From Setaria digitata (Eukaryota > Nematoda > Chromadorea > Rhabditida > Setariidae), in the NCBI GenBank assembly GCA_003640385.1, contig RCAB01000200.1, forward strand, positions 1-64,000: DNA of 64,000 bases, given 5' to 3'. Every line of letters starts with the position of its first letter. The first letter of the stretch is position 1. Under the pieces are notes generated by a model. It was not told the DNA's origin. It ran no database searches and saw only the letters and a program-made list of their open reading frames with translations. This document shows positions 25,547-37,041 of the stretch, piece by piece. The position numbers and the translations under genes were made by a program.

Positions 25547-26831
25547 TTACAGCCAAACACTAATTGTTTTCATTATGGGTTCACCAGAGCGGCTGCGTTT
25601 CTCTGGATATGTGGAAGGGAGTGGAAGATTGAGTGGCTGTTTGGTGTAATCGTCTGAGGTGTCTGGGGATTGTGGCGGTGTAATGGGCTGAACTGTTCTC
25701 AAAGATTGATATATCACAGGTTTGTTTTCCAAAAAAACTTTTGTTTGTCAGGTCATTTGAAGTATTCTAGATATGCCTGCTTCATGCTTCCATTCTTCCT
25801 CTCTTCATTTTTGTTCCTGCTTTCTGATCTCGTATTGACGTTTTTTCTGCTTATTTCTATATCATTGCTCTATGCTACTGTTTTCCTAGGGAATTCCTCC
25901 TGGCTGGCTTTTTCTTTCAACTCATTGTCAAATATTTGAGGAATGACCATGTTGAAAGTTATGAGCGGTAATTTGGGTTGGTATTATACAGAAGTTGTAT
26001 TTTTCCTTGAAAGATGCGTTCGTTCGAATGAAAAAGAAAGCAGCTGAATTAAATGGTGGATCAGAGATTTGAAACATGGTGAAGTGCGAAATTAATGCCG
26101 TGAAATATAACTTTTCCATACTTCATGATGTCATGTGACATTTCCATTTTCATTTCTTTCCTTCTAGCTTCGAAAGATTTCGAATCAAATTTCATTTAGC
26201 AGTAAACAGAAAGTACTGAGATAGAAAAAAATTGACATTGAAGCAGAGAAGACCAAGTAAGAGAAAAAAAATCATTGGAACTGTTGGATACTCTTGGTTC
26301 AAGTTATTCTACATTATCAGTTATCAAAAAACCACTTTTATTTAATTTGAAAGATGTATAATTGGAAAATATTATTTTGTTTCAATTTTTTTAAAGCTAT
26401 ATAATGCGATTGCTGTACTTTCGTGGGGAGAAATTCGCAGAAGATTTGAAACTAGGGATTTATTAGACATCAAATAAATAATAATAATAATAAAGGTCAG
26501 AAAATCTGCTCTACTATTCATTGTTATAATTAACCTTTTCGATTGCATATGTGAATGACGTTTCTTTGGAAAAAAGTGGAAAAAGAAAAGGATTACTGAG
26601 CCGTTTTAATCTCGTATTTCCTCCATTACCAGATATTAGAAATTTCTAAAGTAACCCCAAACTCTTTCTCAGTACAACAGTGTTTCTTCTTCCTCTTTTT
26701 CTACATAGAAAAAATTTTTGAAATTTTTGTGGTTGTTTTGATTTTAGGAGCAGCTCAGTTACTGATGCACAGATAATTAGATCCCGTACTTCTGGATGGC
26801 TCATGTTGATGGTCCACTTACCTGGAATCAT
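25547..26831 (-). pseudogene. Protein-like minus-strand fragments, unresolved or decayed gene
   Basis: Several minus-strand pieces look like coding sequence but do not join. Piece one, ending at stop 25547, reads ITPPQSPDTSDDY and KRSRSGEP and is GC-richer than its surroundings; an AACAG acceptor precedes it near 25690. Piece two, near 25870-25970, reads NMVIPQIFDNELKEKASQEE and hits a stop. A hydrophilic continuation in the same frame runs to about 25755 past that stop. Piece three, 26740-26831, starts with a Met and reads MSHPEVRDLIICASVTELL about 115 bases from the ALG11 start on the other strand. No family is recognised. It could be a pseudogene, a gene with unseen short exons, or chance. 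Confidence 0.25.
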
Positions 26832-26937
26832 TTAATTACAATAAATACATTAATAGTCATTAAAGAATAAGTATTTCTTGAATCGCATCTTTTTTTCAAG
26901 ATTTTCTGTATGTTTATGTGATTCTTTAAAAAGGCTT

Positions 26938-26949
26938 GAATTTTAGATG
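26938..26949 (+). promoter_or_regulatory. Candidate spliced-leader acceptor at the ALG11 start
   Basis: A T-rich tract ending in TTTTAG is followed directly by the ALG11 ATG at 26947. In nematodes this arrangement is typical of SL trans-splicing. The role is inferred from position only. Confidence 0.45.
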
Positions 26950-29900
26950 GTTATGAGCCTTGCAGTTCTATTACTCTCTGCTGTGCCACTGATGATGCTC
27001 TTGCTGATTATTTGGTATGTTTCATTCATAGATGTTACCATAAATGGCATGGATCGGTCTGTTTACATCATTACATTCGATTAATTTTTATCCGTTGTGC
27101 GCATCTGTGAATAAACTGAAAAATTTATTAATTCATTTCCTTATTATATTTTTACGCATCTTCATATAATTTGTCCTATCCTCCTGAATTTCCCAGTTGT
27201 AGAGGTGTAGTCTAAGTTAAGGAATGCCCTTAACTAGAGTAACATTTTTAGTCAATTCCTCATTTTGCATCTTAACCATCATTTCGTTTCTTCTTAACTA
27301 GGTTTTTGTATAACACTTTTCAGGTTTCGGATACGAAAACATCATGGTGTGATAGCTTTCTTTCATCCATACTGTAATGCTGGCGGTGGTGGTGAGCGCG
27401 TTTTATGGTGTGCTATTAACGCGATGCAGAAAAAGTGCGTGTCTAATTGCAGGAGATTGTGTTTTGTTTTTTCATGAGATTGTCTTGTATTAACTTTTAT
27501 GAAATATGATTTCTTCCGAGGTCTTACAAGAAGAACTTTTCCAGACTTAAGTAGAGTTTTAAGATTTCGTAGGATTTTTGGACTTTGTTTCTTCGTATGT
27601 GGGTTTTATAAATTTTTCTTCGATTTTTTTTATGAAAATTTTATAAAATGATATTACTGTTGGGAATATTTCCACTTAATTTTTGCTGAACTGAGAAGAT
27701 TTAAAGAAATATTAGAAAGTACAAAATCATCGGAGTGACATATGGAGATCATTCTAGTTTGAGAGATGTATTTCAGTCTGAATTAAAAAGATTAGTATGA
27801 AAATCATTAACAAGCCAAGTTTTTTGAAAATTAAACAGTATATAAGATGGAGAAGTTTACCTAGTTTATAAAGAAGTGGGAAACCATAACAATGGTCTCC
27901 CTTGCCCTTAGGTAATAGAGATTAGTTGTATTTCAGATAATAATGACGAACGGTAGTTCTTGCTTAAGTGTTAGAGAATTATGAATGGATAAGCAAGTTA
28001 TAATGGAAATAATAGTTTTTTGTTTGGAAAGTTCATTCGAGATAATTTGTTTTTGTCTAACAGTTCATTAATATTTGCTAACAATTTCGCGTTACTTTTT
28101 CAAGAATTTCACCGTTATTTTTGCCATTTTCTGAGTCGTTGCTTATTATTTTTAAAACTTTTTCTCTGATTTAGATTACAGTCTTGATTGTTACTTTTTA
28201 CTTGAATATTCCAGGATAAAGTTTTTTTTTTTTTTAGTTATGGCAAAAAATATCAGTATGTGGTTTATACTGGAGATGTAAACGTAACGCCTCAGGAAAT
28301 CTTGCAGAAGGCAAAAAATTGCTTTGACATTGACGTTATTAATACCAATTTGCAATTCATCTATCTCCGGTATTTTGACCTTTTTGATTGCTCTGCAGTG
28401 CTTGAAAACTTGATAATATAACTTTATTTGGTATGTATTTTGTGTTATCATGGTGAAAGCAATTGTTTCATTGCCATTATTTCAAAAATGTTGCTAAAAT
28501 TTTCCAAATTATCATGAGACAAAGGTCTGTGGTTTGAAATTTTTTCTCTTTGCAGGACACGACCCTGGCTAGAACCGAGCAACTACCCTTATTTCACGCT
28601 GTTTTTTCAAAGCTTAGCTGGTTTTTTGGTTGGTGTTGAGGCCTTGCTTCGATATAATCCGCATGTTTTAATCGACACAATGGGATATCCGTTTACTTTA
28701 CCTTTGTTCAGGTAATTATTGATTTTTGTTAAAAATCCTGCATTTATTTTTTCCTTTCTGTAAAGGACAGGGGATTGACCTACAGCAGTTAACTCTTAGG
28801 TATTTGTAAATTGGAAATGAGTATAGTAATGTGATGAAATCAGCGAATGCTGTTTTTGTGGGGTGCAGAAATATCAAGTCCCATTCGAACTAGGAGCACT
28901 AAACAATGTTAAATGTTATGTTAAAAGCGATATCTTTTTTTCATGTGTAAAACTAAATAGCTCTTGTCTGATGAGTGGAATTCCTGGAAAGACAATAATG
29001 TCTTTTTTTGCACACGGGCGAGAATAATGATGTGAATGTTTCTTGCAGGTGGATAGCTGGATGCAGTGTTGCTTGTTATGTGCACTATCCTATAATTTCT
29101 TGTGGTTAATTTACTTTCACTTTGTTTTTTTTCGTAAGTATACTTTGCTTTTATTGTTGAACTGTTTTTACTGTTCTTATTTAGATATGTTAAGACTAGT
29201 GGAATCAGCGGAATTCTCTCATAATAATGCACAATGGATAGCCAAAAGCCGATTCTTTACTTATTGCAAGTTGATATACTATCGCATATTTGCCATACTC
29301 TATTCTCTTAGTGGCATCTGCAGTGAACTTGTTATGGTCAATGGCACGTAAGTTATATAAGCTATTTTAACAGTTTTCACTTATTGGTGTGATTTCTGTA
29401 CTGAATCACTGTCAGAGTAAGTAAAAGCAAAATAGACCAGTGTACTACCCTTAGAATTGAAAAAGGAAAAAGTTTTTGTTAAAATAATTCCTAATTTATT
29501 AGTTCTAGAAGATATCCCATTATACTGGGCTGCTTTTTCATTGCGCTGAGTTGCAAAGATAATCATGATTTCCTGGCTTCGAAATAGTCATGCATATGCA
29601 TTTTACCTTTGTATAATTCTTCTCTACTCTCCATCACTCAGACTTTCGTTGTTTTTTTTTCGAATAATTTTTCTTTTGTCAATTTAAAACTATAAATTTT
29701 CAGTTGGACTCGTGATCATATTGTGGCGTTGTGGGGTGTTGATGATCGTACGTACCTCATTTATCCACCATGTAATGTTGACAATCTGCTCAGGTTTCTG
29801 CATTCGTTTTATTTATCGGACAAAAGGAAAAGTGATGTCAGGATTTTTAGCGAAGTAAATAGTAGTTCATTATGCTAATAGATGATATGTGATATTCAAA

Positions 29901-30796
29901 AAAAGAACTCTAGAAAGTTTAATGAAAAATGTAAATTTTTTTTAGGATTAATTCTAGAGCAGAAAATTTGCTGAAAGAAGAAAAACGAGTGCAAATATTG
30001 TCAATTGGACAAATAAGACCGGAAAAAGATCATAGATTACAGATATGCTTTTTTGCTGAATTAAAAAAGCGGTTGTTGAAAGAAAATTTGGATTATAAGG
30101 TGATTTTCTACATTATCATAACCTAGTTTTTCCAACTCTCGCCACATTTTTTTTTTTTTTTTCTGCCGAAGAGCACAAAATTTTGATGGTGTTAAAGAAT
30201 TTTGGGGCTTTCGAATGCTCTCTTGTCTTTGTTATGAGATATTTCTACTAATTAGGTAAGAAAGAGGGAAAAACAGTTATTATAGTGTTGCAGTTTCGTT
30301 TGGTTATATGTGGTGGATGTCGTAGCATGGAGGATGTTCAGCGTGCTAAAGATTTGCAGTTGTATGCAGAAGATATGAACATCCATAGTGATGAGCTTGA
30401 ATGGGCGCTTAATGCTTCTGTTGATAAAGTGACATCATTGCTTGAAGTAAGAACTTTCCATTGAAATCTTCTGGTCAGGATTTTTTCCATCATGATTGTA
30501 AAAGTGGTAGTAATATATATGATTAAGGAATCATTAATCGGTATTCATACAATGCAAAACGAACACTTTGGTATATCAGTTGTGGAGGGTATCGCTGCTG
30601 GCCAAATTATGGTCGCTCACAATTCAGGTTATTTGTTCTATTGTTTCGAGCTATAGCATTCGTAGAAAATTGTTTCAAGTTCAAGACGTTAACATCATTT
30701 ACAGGTGGACCGAAATTGGATATACTGAATGCGAGTGCCGTCGGAAGCAAAATACCGCTTGGTCTGTTGGCAGCCAGTGTGCATGGCAAGTTGTCT

Positions 30797-30828
<32 letters not shown>

Positions 30829-31365
30829 CTGTCATAAGAAATAGGAGGATTGTGGAATAGCTGATGATTGCTAATGATGCGAACATTTGTATCTTTTCAT
30901 TCTAATAATATTTTTGGATTAGTATCTTACAGCAAAAGTTGTCAAAAAAAAAAGCTGTTATTAGAATATGAAGATATAAACTCGGATACAGTGTTGATAG
31001 TAAAGATCTCTTATATAGTATTATTATTTGAGCTCCAAAATTTTTATTTGAAAAAATCGGGATGGAGTACGGCAGATGAGGAAAAAGTGGAAAAGGCAAG
31101 ATAGTAAGTTCCTCAAATTATTGTTATCAGTGTTATCAGTAGTTCTTAATATTGTGTTATCTTTTTATCACCATATAGATCCTCTAAATTATATTTATTT
31201 CTAGATTTCACGGACAGTGTGCTGGAAATAATACGAATGACTCCGGAGCAACGTAATTCGATACGTAATGCTGCACGTCGTTCAGTTGATCGTTTCAGTG
31301 AAACTAATTTCGAAAGACGGTGGAATTCTGCAATAAAAAAGTTATTGCCTGCTCAAGACTTATGA
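26947..31365 (+). CDS. ALG11: ALG11, GDP-Man:Man3GlcNAc2-PP-dolichol alpha-1,2-mannosyltransferase
   Basis: ALG11 adds the fourth and fifth mannoses to the dolichol-linked N-glycan precursor on the cytosolic face of the ER. Exons: 26947-27014, 27324-27434, 28238-28369, 28556-28711, 29049-29104, 29185-29347, 29704-29793, 29946-30099, 30294-30446, 30528-30627, 30705-30785, 31205-31365. Phases all agree and give 474 residues, close to the human length of about 490. Residues 1-23 form the N-terminal membrane anchor. Family motifs follow: [57 protein letters not shown], the GT4-type [11 protein letters not shown], and the EX7E motif in [10 protein letters not shown] followed by NSGGPKLDI. The last intron must start GC (30786), because only that join reproduces the family spacing between GGPKLDI and the C-terminal helix. 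Confidence 0.95.
30801..30828. repeat. (TA)n microsatellite in the last ALG11 intron
   Basis: Fourteen TA units in a row lie 15 bases after the GC donor of the ALG11 terminal intron. Such runs are usually length-variable between individuals. Confidence 0.9.
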
Positions 31366-33070
31366 AGCTGCTTGCCTTATTACGTTTTTAATTTTGTCAG
31401 ATTAAATGATCTTTTCAAATCTTTATTCTAGTTTTTTCTTTCTTTCCACCTTTGTGTTTGCGCCGTGGAAAAGCTTTGTATTTTCAGAATCTGCTTGGGC
31501 AGTCAACCTTTTTCTTCTAAAAAATAGATTTAGTTACACCGTCAGTTTTTTAAATCCTTAGAAAGTATTGCTATTAAGAATTTATTTTGCCGAAATTGTA
31601 TTATGTTAGTGTTTTGTATATTGTTAGAAACTATGTCTAAACACATGAGTTTCATTGAACTAATTTGTTATTGCAAATGCTGTTCGTTCTTTCTTTTTTC
31701 TGTTAATCAGTTATGCAAGAAAGCAAAATAAGAAGCCTGGTAAGATGGCACAAGGTATTCCCTGACATCACATATTTTTTTAATAACTTCCCATCTCTTG
31801 CTGTAATTATTTGAAGCATCGATTCGCTATGTACCTTGAGGTTTTTCTCTTTCCAGCCATTTTTCCCATGCTATTTATAGTTATGATTTGTTTTTCTGAC
31901 TAAGTTTTGAGTAAATTCCTTGAATAGGTCATTTTTTAAAGCATTGAAAGAAGCACCATTGACAATTCCATAAGTAATTTCTTCGAATCTTAATAGCGTT
32001 TGAATATTCCTTGGGAGCTAAGTACTACACGGCTCTTTAGAGAAAAGAAGGAAAAATCGGGTTTTATTTTGTTTTGTAGAAACAGGGACTTTGTCGCTTT
32101 AATGGGAAGAATTATTCGTTCTGATTAATTGGTGTGTGTGTGTGTGTGTGATAAGTATATATTTTTAGAAGGATAAGAGCCGTATATTGCAATTAATTTA
32201 GCTCATTTTTTTAATGTGTGCGCACATGATGTAAAATTTTTTTCTATTTATTTCCATGCTTGAATTTTTATAGCATTATGAATTATACATTGGAAGTAAC
32301 TCATACATTAATGGTAAGCAGATCAATTCATGTTGTTGGTCTGTGTTATCTTGCGAGAGTTCTGCTACAGTCATTTCAATTCTGTTTTTTATTTCGTCCC
32401 ATTTTTAAAAATTCTATTACTCTGTGTATATGTAGCTAATATATTAAAATTTATTTTATGTATATTATGGAAAATTATTTCGCAGATGTTTAGAATTATC
32501 ATTTTTCTATATTGATACGTATGGTTTCGGTTGATACCAGTGGTTTTCAAACTTTCTCTCCCTTCCGTTACACACCATATTTCATTTTTATTAAAAGTTG
32601 CCGAAGTGTACGTTCCATTGTAGTTCTCGGGAGAATCTTACGTTCCTATTCTGGTTTTCTTCTTCTACATCGAACACCACTAATTGTTTGGATGTGGTGT
32701 TTCCGTAGAAGAAATTACGAGTTCCTTCTAGAAGATAACCTTTCTCTCATTAGCAGACTATGAAATACTGATTGGTCGAAAATGTTCGGGATGAGATATC
32801 TTGAGGGCAAGATTTGGAGGATTATAGTGCATTCTCGAAGTTATGAACGAATGCAGAGGAAGAATGATTCCGATGCTGTCCGAGTTAATTATTAATATTT
32901 GTCTCAGTTTTTCATCTCTAATCGCTTGTTTGGTTTTTTTTTTTGCCTTTTATTTACAGATTCTAGGTTGATCTCTGTTTATTACATCGATGTGGAAAAA
33001 TTTGTGAATTGGGAAAATCGCCTGGTACTTGCACATTTTCGAGTTTTTCATCCAGCTTTTTGGGCTAGAG
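31366..33070. other. Intergenic DNA between ALG11 and YKT6
   Basis: This contains the ALG11 3' UTR and a (TG)n tract at 32132-32150. Plus-strand open frames at 32330-32515, 32512-32763 and 32899-33102 are uninterrupted by chance. The last overlaps the true YKT6 start in a different frame. No further gene is visible. Confidence 0.5.
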
Positions 33071-35312
33071 ATGAAGATTTTTTCAGTCCAAGTACTCTAT
33101 AAAGTCCCTGATGGTAGCGCAAAAGTCCTCAAATCTGCCCATGATTTGAGTAGTTTTAGTTTCTTTCAACGGAGTTCCGTTCAGGTTAGTTGTCGACTGT
33201 TGATTTAATCGTTTGATTCGTATAGACTTTATACTGATGCTTCCGGTTTCAAACATTTCTGAAAAAAAAAAAANTTGTATAGACTTTTATACTGATGCTT
33301 CCGGTTTCAAACACTTCTGAAAAAAAAAACATTTTTTTACACCTTGTTTTTAAAATCATTTGGGATTTATAGACAAGATTGTGAAACAAAGTGTTTCTTT
33401 TATCAGTCTTGTTTATTTTTTCTTTCTCTTTTTTTTTTTTGGTTTAACTAAATTTTAAATGCGCACGTCTTAGGAATTTATGGCATTTACGGGAAAATTG
33501 CTAGTTGAGCGTTCTGCTCTATCAAGTCGAAGTTCTGTGAAAGAAAACGAATATTTTTGCCATATGTACGTTCCAATATTTATTTTTATAATTTTCCTTA
33601 AATTTGTTCTGCCTGTGAAATTTAGTTGATGTTCTCCATTTGTATTTTTGTTTTCTTCTCACTACATACAGAAAATTCTTATATATTTTTCAATGCCTCT
33701 GTCTTATAGCTAGAAACTTTCTCGTTACAGATGACCGTAAGTTATAGTTTATTCAGTTTTGACGAAATTTGGATCAGTTCTAAAATTTAGGAGTGAATAT
33801 AACTATAAAAGCTTTTTCAGATTCGTGCGGCAAGATGGATTAGCAGGCATCTGCATAACGGATGCGGAATATCAGCAACGTGTCGCATTCACTATGTTAC
33901 GCAAGGTCTTGGATGATTTTACGACCAAAGTGCCATCTATTCAATGGGTTTATTTCATTTTTCCAATTTCATTCCTTCTTCCCTTCCACTTCTGCTCAAT
34001 GAAACCAGGATCAGTCGAACTAAAATCAGAAGAATTTCTCACTTTGGACTAGGGATCAATAAAAATTAAATTTCAAATAATGATGATGATGATAACTGAA
34101 AGCATCGAGCTTAAAAATAAGCAGTGTAGAAATATAGCCATTGGTTATTAGCTTGAAGTAATAGCAGTTCTAATAAGATTCTGATTTCATAACTGGCTAA
34201 TGCAACAACAGTTAGTATTTCTCTGCAAAAGGAACAACAAATGTTTCATTGGAAGATTTGCTTGCTGAATGTTATTGGCAAGGATGGTTAGAGTGTACTG
34301 AAGATTTAGGGAAACTCGGGTTACTAGAAAACTTGCTAAATATTGGCTTCATTTTCTAAGAATAACTCATATGGCAAAACTGATGCTTTGTTCTGTCGCA
34401 CTAAAAAAAAGGATCAGCAGTTTTGCTTTTAATTTAGAAGAATAAGCATCAGTTTTGTCAAACGTAGGGGTACTACTGAGCGATTGTTGAAAAGAATGAT
34501 TTAACGTCTAGAATGATTGACAAACTGTATGAACATTTTTGCGCTGTAGATTCATTCTTATGTACTACTTTCTGAATTTTAATGACGAACATCCTAGCGT
34601 TCTTCGATTTCATGGAAATCCTTTTTTTTTTTTTTTTTTTTTTTTTGAGTGCATAAGAAGTTGAAGTGCCTCCCTCACATTTCAGACGCATATGGAAAAC
34701 TTTCTGCAGTTAGTTAGTAGAACGAGGAGAATTAGTAAGCAATAAAAAATAATGATGAATTAGATTAAAGACGGCAGTACTAACCTTTTCACTTTGCTGT
34801 GAAAAGAATTGCTAAATTTTTTAACAGTGACGACACTTCTGCATGTCACATAATTTAAGACAAACTAGTTGTAATTTTCAGGCACAGATAAAGGCTGAGA
34901 AAGATTGCACCTACGCAGGTTTACCTGAGTTGTTGGTTAAGTGGCAAAATCCTCGCGAAGCAGATGCGATGACTCGAGTTCAGGTCATTAGTTTTTTCCT
35001 CTTTTTTTTTATATAAAAATTGCAATGGAAGCATTCAAAGAGTAAATGACTAAAAAAACTTTCATCATTTAGCAAGTGAAGAAAACATATAAGACAATAA
35101 CATTATTTCAGAAACTTTTCGTTGCTTTAAAGCATTATTTTTAGGAAGAAGTAGAAGAAACGAAAGTAGTATTACATAATACTATACAGTCAGTACTGGA
35201 ACGTGGTGAGAAATTAGATGATTTAATAGCTGCTAGTGAAGGCCTTTCCAATCAAAGTAAATTATTTTATACCCAGGCAAGAAAAATGAACAAGTGCTGT
35301 AGCTGGACTTGA
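33071..35312 (+). CDS. YKT6: YKT6, longin-domain R-SNARE (one-base frameshift in exon 2)
   Basis: YKT6 is a lipid-anchored R-SNARE acting in ER-Golgi, endosomal and autophagosomal fusion. Exons: 33071-33184, 33474-33566, 33821-33947, 34882-34983, 35145-35312. The N-terminal longin domain shows VLYK, SSFSFFQRSSVQ, FMAFTGKLLVERS and the internal exon DGLAGICITDAEYQQRVAF. The SNARE motif follows with the central Arg in VLERGEKLDDL. About 200 residues are expected, against 198 in human. Exon 2 is 93 nt long, but 92 nt are needed to keep phase with exon 3. The surplus base is an A in the run at 33540-33543; without it the sequence reads ENEYFCH as the family requires. This is either an assembly indel or a true frameshift. 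The C-terminus is CCSWT, an unusual CAAX box. The ATG at 33071 gives the expected family N-terminus. Confidence 0.92.
33221..33329. repeat. Near-identical tandem duplication around an N, YKT6 intron 1
   Basis: The segment 33221-33273 is repeated at 33278-33329 with a couple of differences. The single N at 33274 lies between the copies. Both end in a poly-A run. This looks like two contig ends that overlap but were not merged, rather than a biological duplication. Confidence 0.75.
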
Positions 35313-37041
35313 ATAATTTCTATTAAATTCTATATATCTTTTGTCTTTGTTGCCATGTGTACTATTTCTCCAATGATTGATCCCCTCCCCATCAGTTTCC
35401 TATTATCGTATCTTGGCTGATCATCGCATTATTGTTTGTTCGCTGCTGCTCGTTTTCCAATATCGAACTGTCAGTAAGCTGTACGTGAGTGTTACTTACA
35501 CTGCTTTGTTCAGTTTATTTTTTGCTGATTGAGCAATTATCCAATTAATAGGGTCACAATATTTAGCATTGGAACTCTGAGTGATGCGAAAGATTGAAGA
35601 AAATGTAATTACGTTGATTCAGCTCTTTTTGTTTCTAATACTCTTATCTTTTCCGAAATCTATTATTCCAAGGAGAACAGTACTCTTATAAGCTTCCTGT
35701 GATCGTGCTGAGTTTTTCCTTTCAGTCATTGTTTTCCATTTTTCCTTCCAAATTCCATTTTTTTTCTTTCCTTGAAATTTCTCTGAAGTTTTCCTACAGA
35801 GTTTCATAACTTTCTACAAACTTTATAATTGTTTGTTGTTATTTTGTATAAATTCACTTCCATTTCCAACATTTTTGTATTTACTAACGGTAATCTTGCT
35901 TCTGCGAATAATGACATAGTATTCGTGTAGATGATGGTAGTCAGTAAATGATGGAACTGAACTAGTTGGGATTTAACACATTTATACTATATGAAAAGTC
36001 ATGTAACTGTTTCCAGGAGGATTCATAAAAATGAATTTGATGCTCTATGATTTCTAACGTTTAATATTATGTGGTATTATATGTGCAGTTGCATATCTGT
36101 CATTACTAAATTGTTCCATCGAGAGGTTGTTATAATTTGATAAAATTTTTATACAGAGGAATGAATTTAAGGACAGTCCAAACATTAAGATGATCTAATT
36201 TCACTTAACGGAGAATATTCTTTTGTTGAAGACGTGGTATTTATAGCACACAAAAAAGCTTCCGTTACAAATGTTATGTTGGACATTATAAATGACGATT
36301 TGGAAATGCTCTGTGGATTTCGAAGTGCATACATCTGAAGGTTCCAGTATTTGAGTGTTGGTTTTTGTCGATGCTTGAAGTCACCAACGGTTTCTTTTTT
36401 TTTTCCTGTAGGATTCCGGGAAGAGTACACAATGTTAACTTTCTCCTTGAATATTCTTTCGTCTGTGACACGTGGCCCACGTGGAGCCTCCTCCCAACGG
36501 AAGTCACCTGGATTAAAAAAACGTAGCCACATTTATTTGGGATGTTATGTTTGCATGCGACATGTTGAGACCTGTCAGATCGGAATGTCGGAATTGTTTA
36601 GTTTCCTGAATTCTTTTAAGCTATTTTTCTTCTCCCGTTTTCCCGCATTCTTTATTTTTCTATCCAATCTATTCACCCTTTACGGTTTTCTTTTCTTTTT
36701 CTGATGATTGTTACAGGGAAAATAACAAATGAAAATGATTTCATCATTTTTCCATATTATTTATAACTTCATGTAGGATATTGACATTTCTTATATGGAC
36801 GTTCTGATCAATTCAGATTTTAAACAGAGCTTGGTAAATATGGGACTGGATATATGGATTGAGATATCACTGATCTTGAGTGTATAGGGGATAGGTCGAA
36901 AGCTCGTGTTCGTTTAATTTGAACTGTTATACATCGATTTTTGCATTACGGTGCTGTTTTGAGCATGAAATCGTTCGATTCAGGGAAGTACCGACATTTT
37001 TCAATAAATTCTTTTGTGGAAAGCATAAGTGTTTCTGAGAA
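35313..37041. other. Intergenic DNA between YKT6 and NMT
   Basis: This holds the YKT6 3' UTR, the NMT 5' flank and the candidate minus-strand ORF at 36185-36532. At 35400-35490 the plus strand has a CAG acceptor followed by a hydrophobic open frame. The Lys-rich minus-strand frame at 35619-35807 looks like chance. Confidence 0.5.
36185..36532 (-). CDS. Possible 115-residue ORF of unknown function
   Basis: I do not recognise this protein. The first half, roughly residues 5-45 (NPGDFRWEEAPRGPRVTDER, then IFKEKVNIVYSSRNP), uses a mixed codon set and is clearly less AT-rich than flanking DNA, which suggests real coding sequence. A T-rich acceptor-like site (AATCCAG) precedes GGTGAC about 20 bases into the frame, so the true exon may start there. 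The second half is ordinary in composition. The ORF is divergent from NMT, whose start lies about 510 bases away. It has no signal peptide or membrane segment. It could be a small gene, an exon of one, or chance. Confidence 0.35.
   Translation of the reverse strand: MWLRFFNPGDFRWEEAPRGPRVTDERIFKEKVNIVYSSRNPTGKKKETVGDFKHRQKPTLKYWNLQMYALRNPQSISKSSFIMSNITFVTEAFLCAINTTSSTKEYSPLSEIRSS

Noticed and set aside
25670..25939. 89-residue hydrophobic plus-strand frame
   Set aside because: Leu/Ser/Phe-rich because of pyrimidine bias. The opposite strand has the better coding composition here.
35619..35807. Lys-rich minus-strand frame
   Set aside because: Composition follows the T-rich plus strand. No domain or signals.
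36351..36704. 117-residue plus-strand frame
   Set aside because: It is antisense to the more coding-like minus-strand ORF and dissolves into Phe/Ser-rich low complexity.
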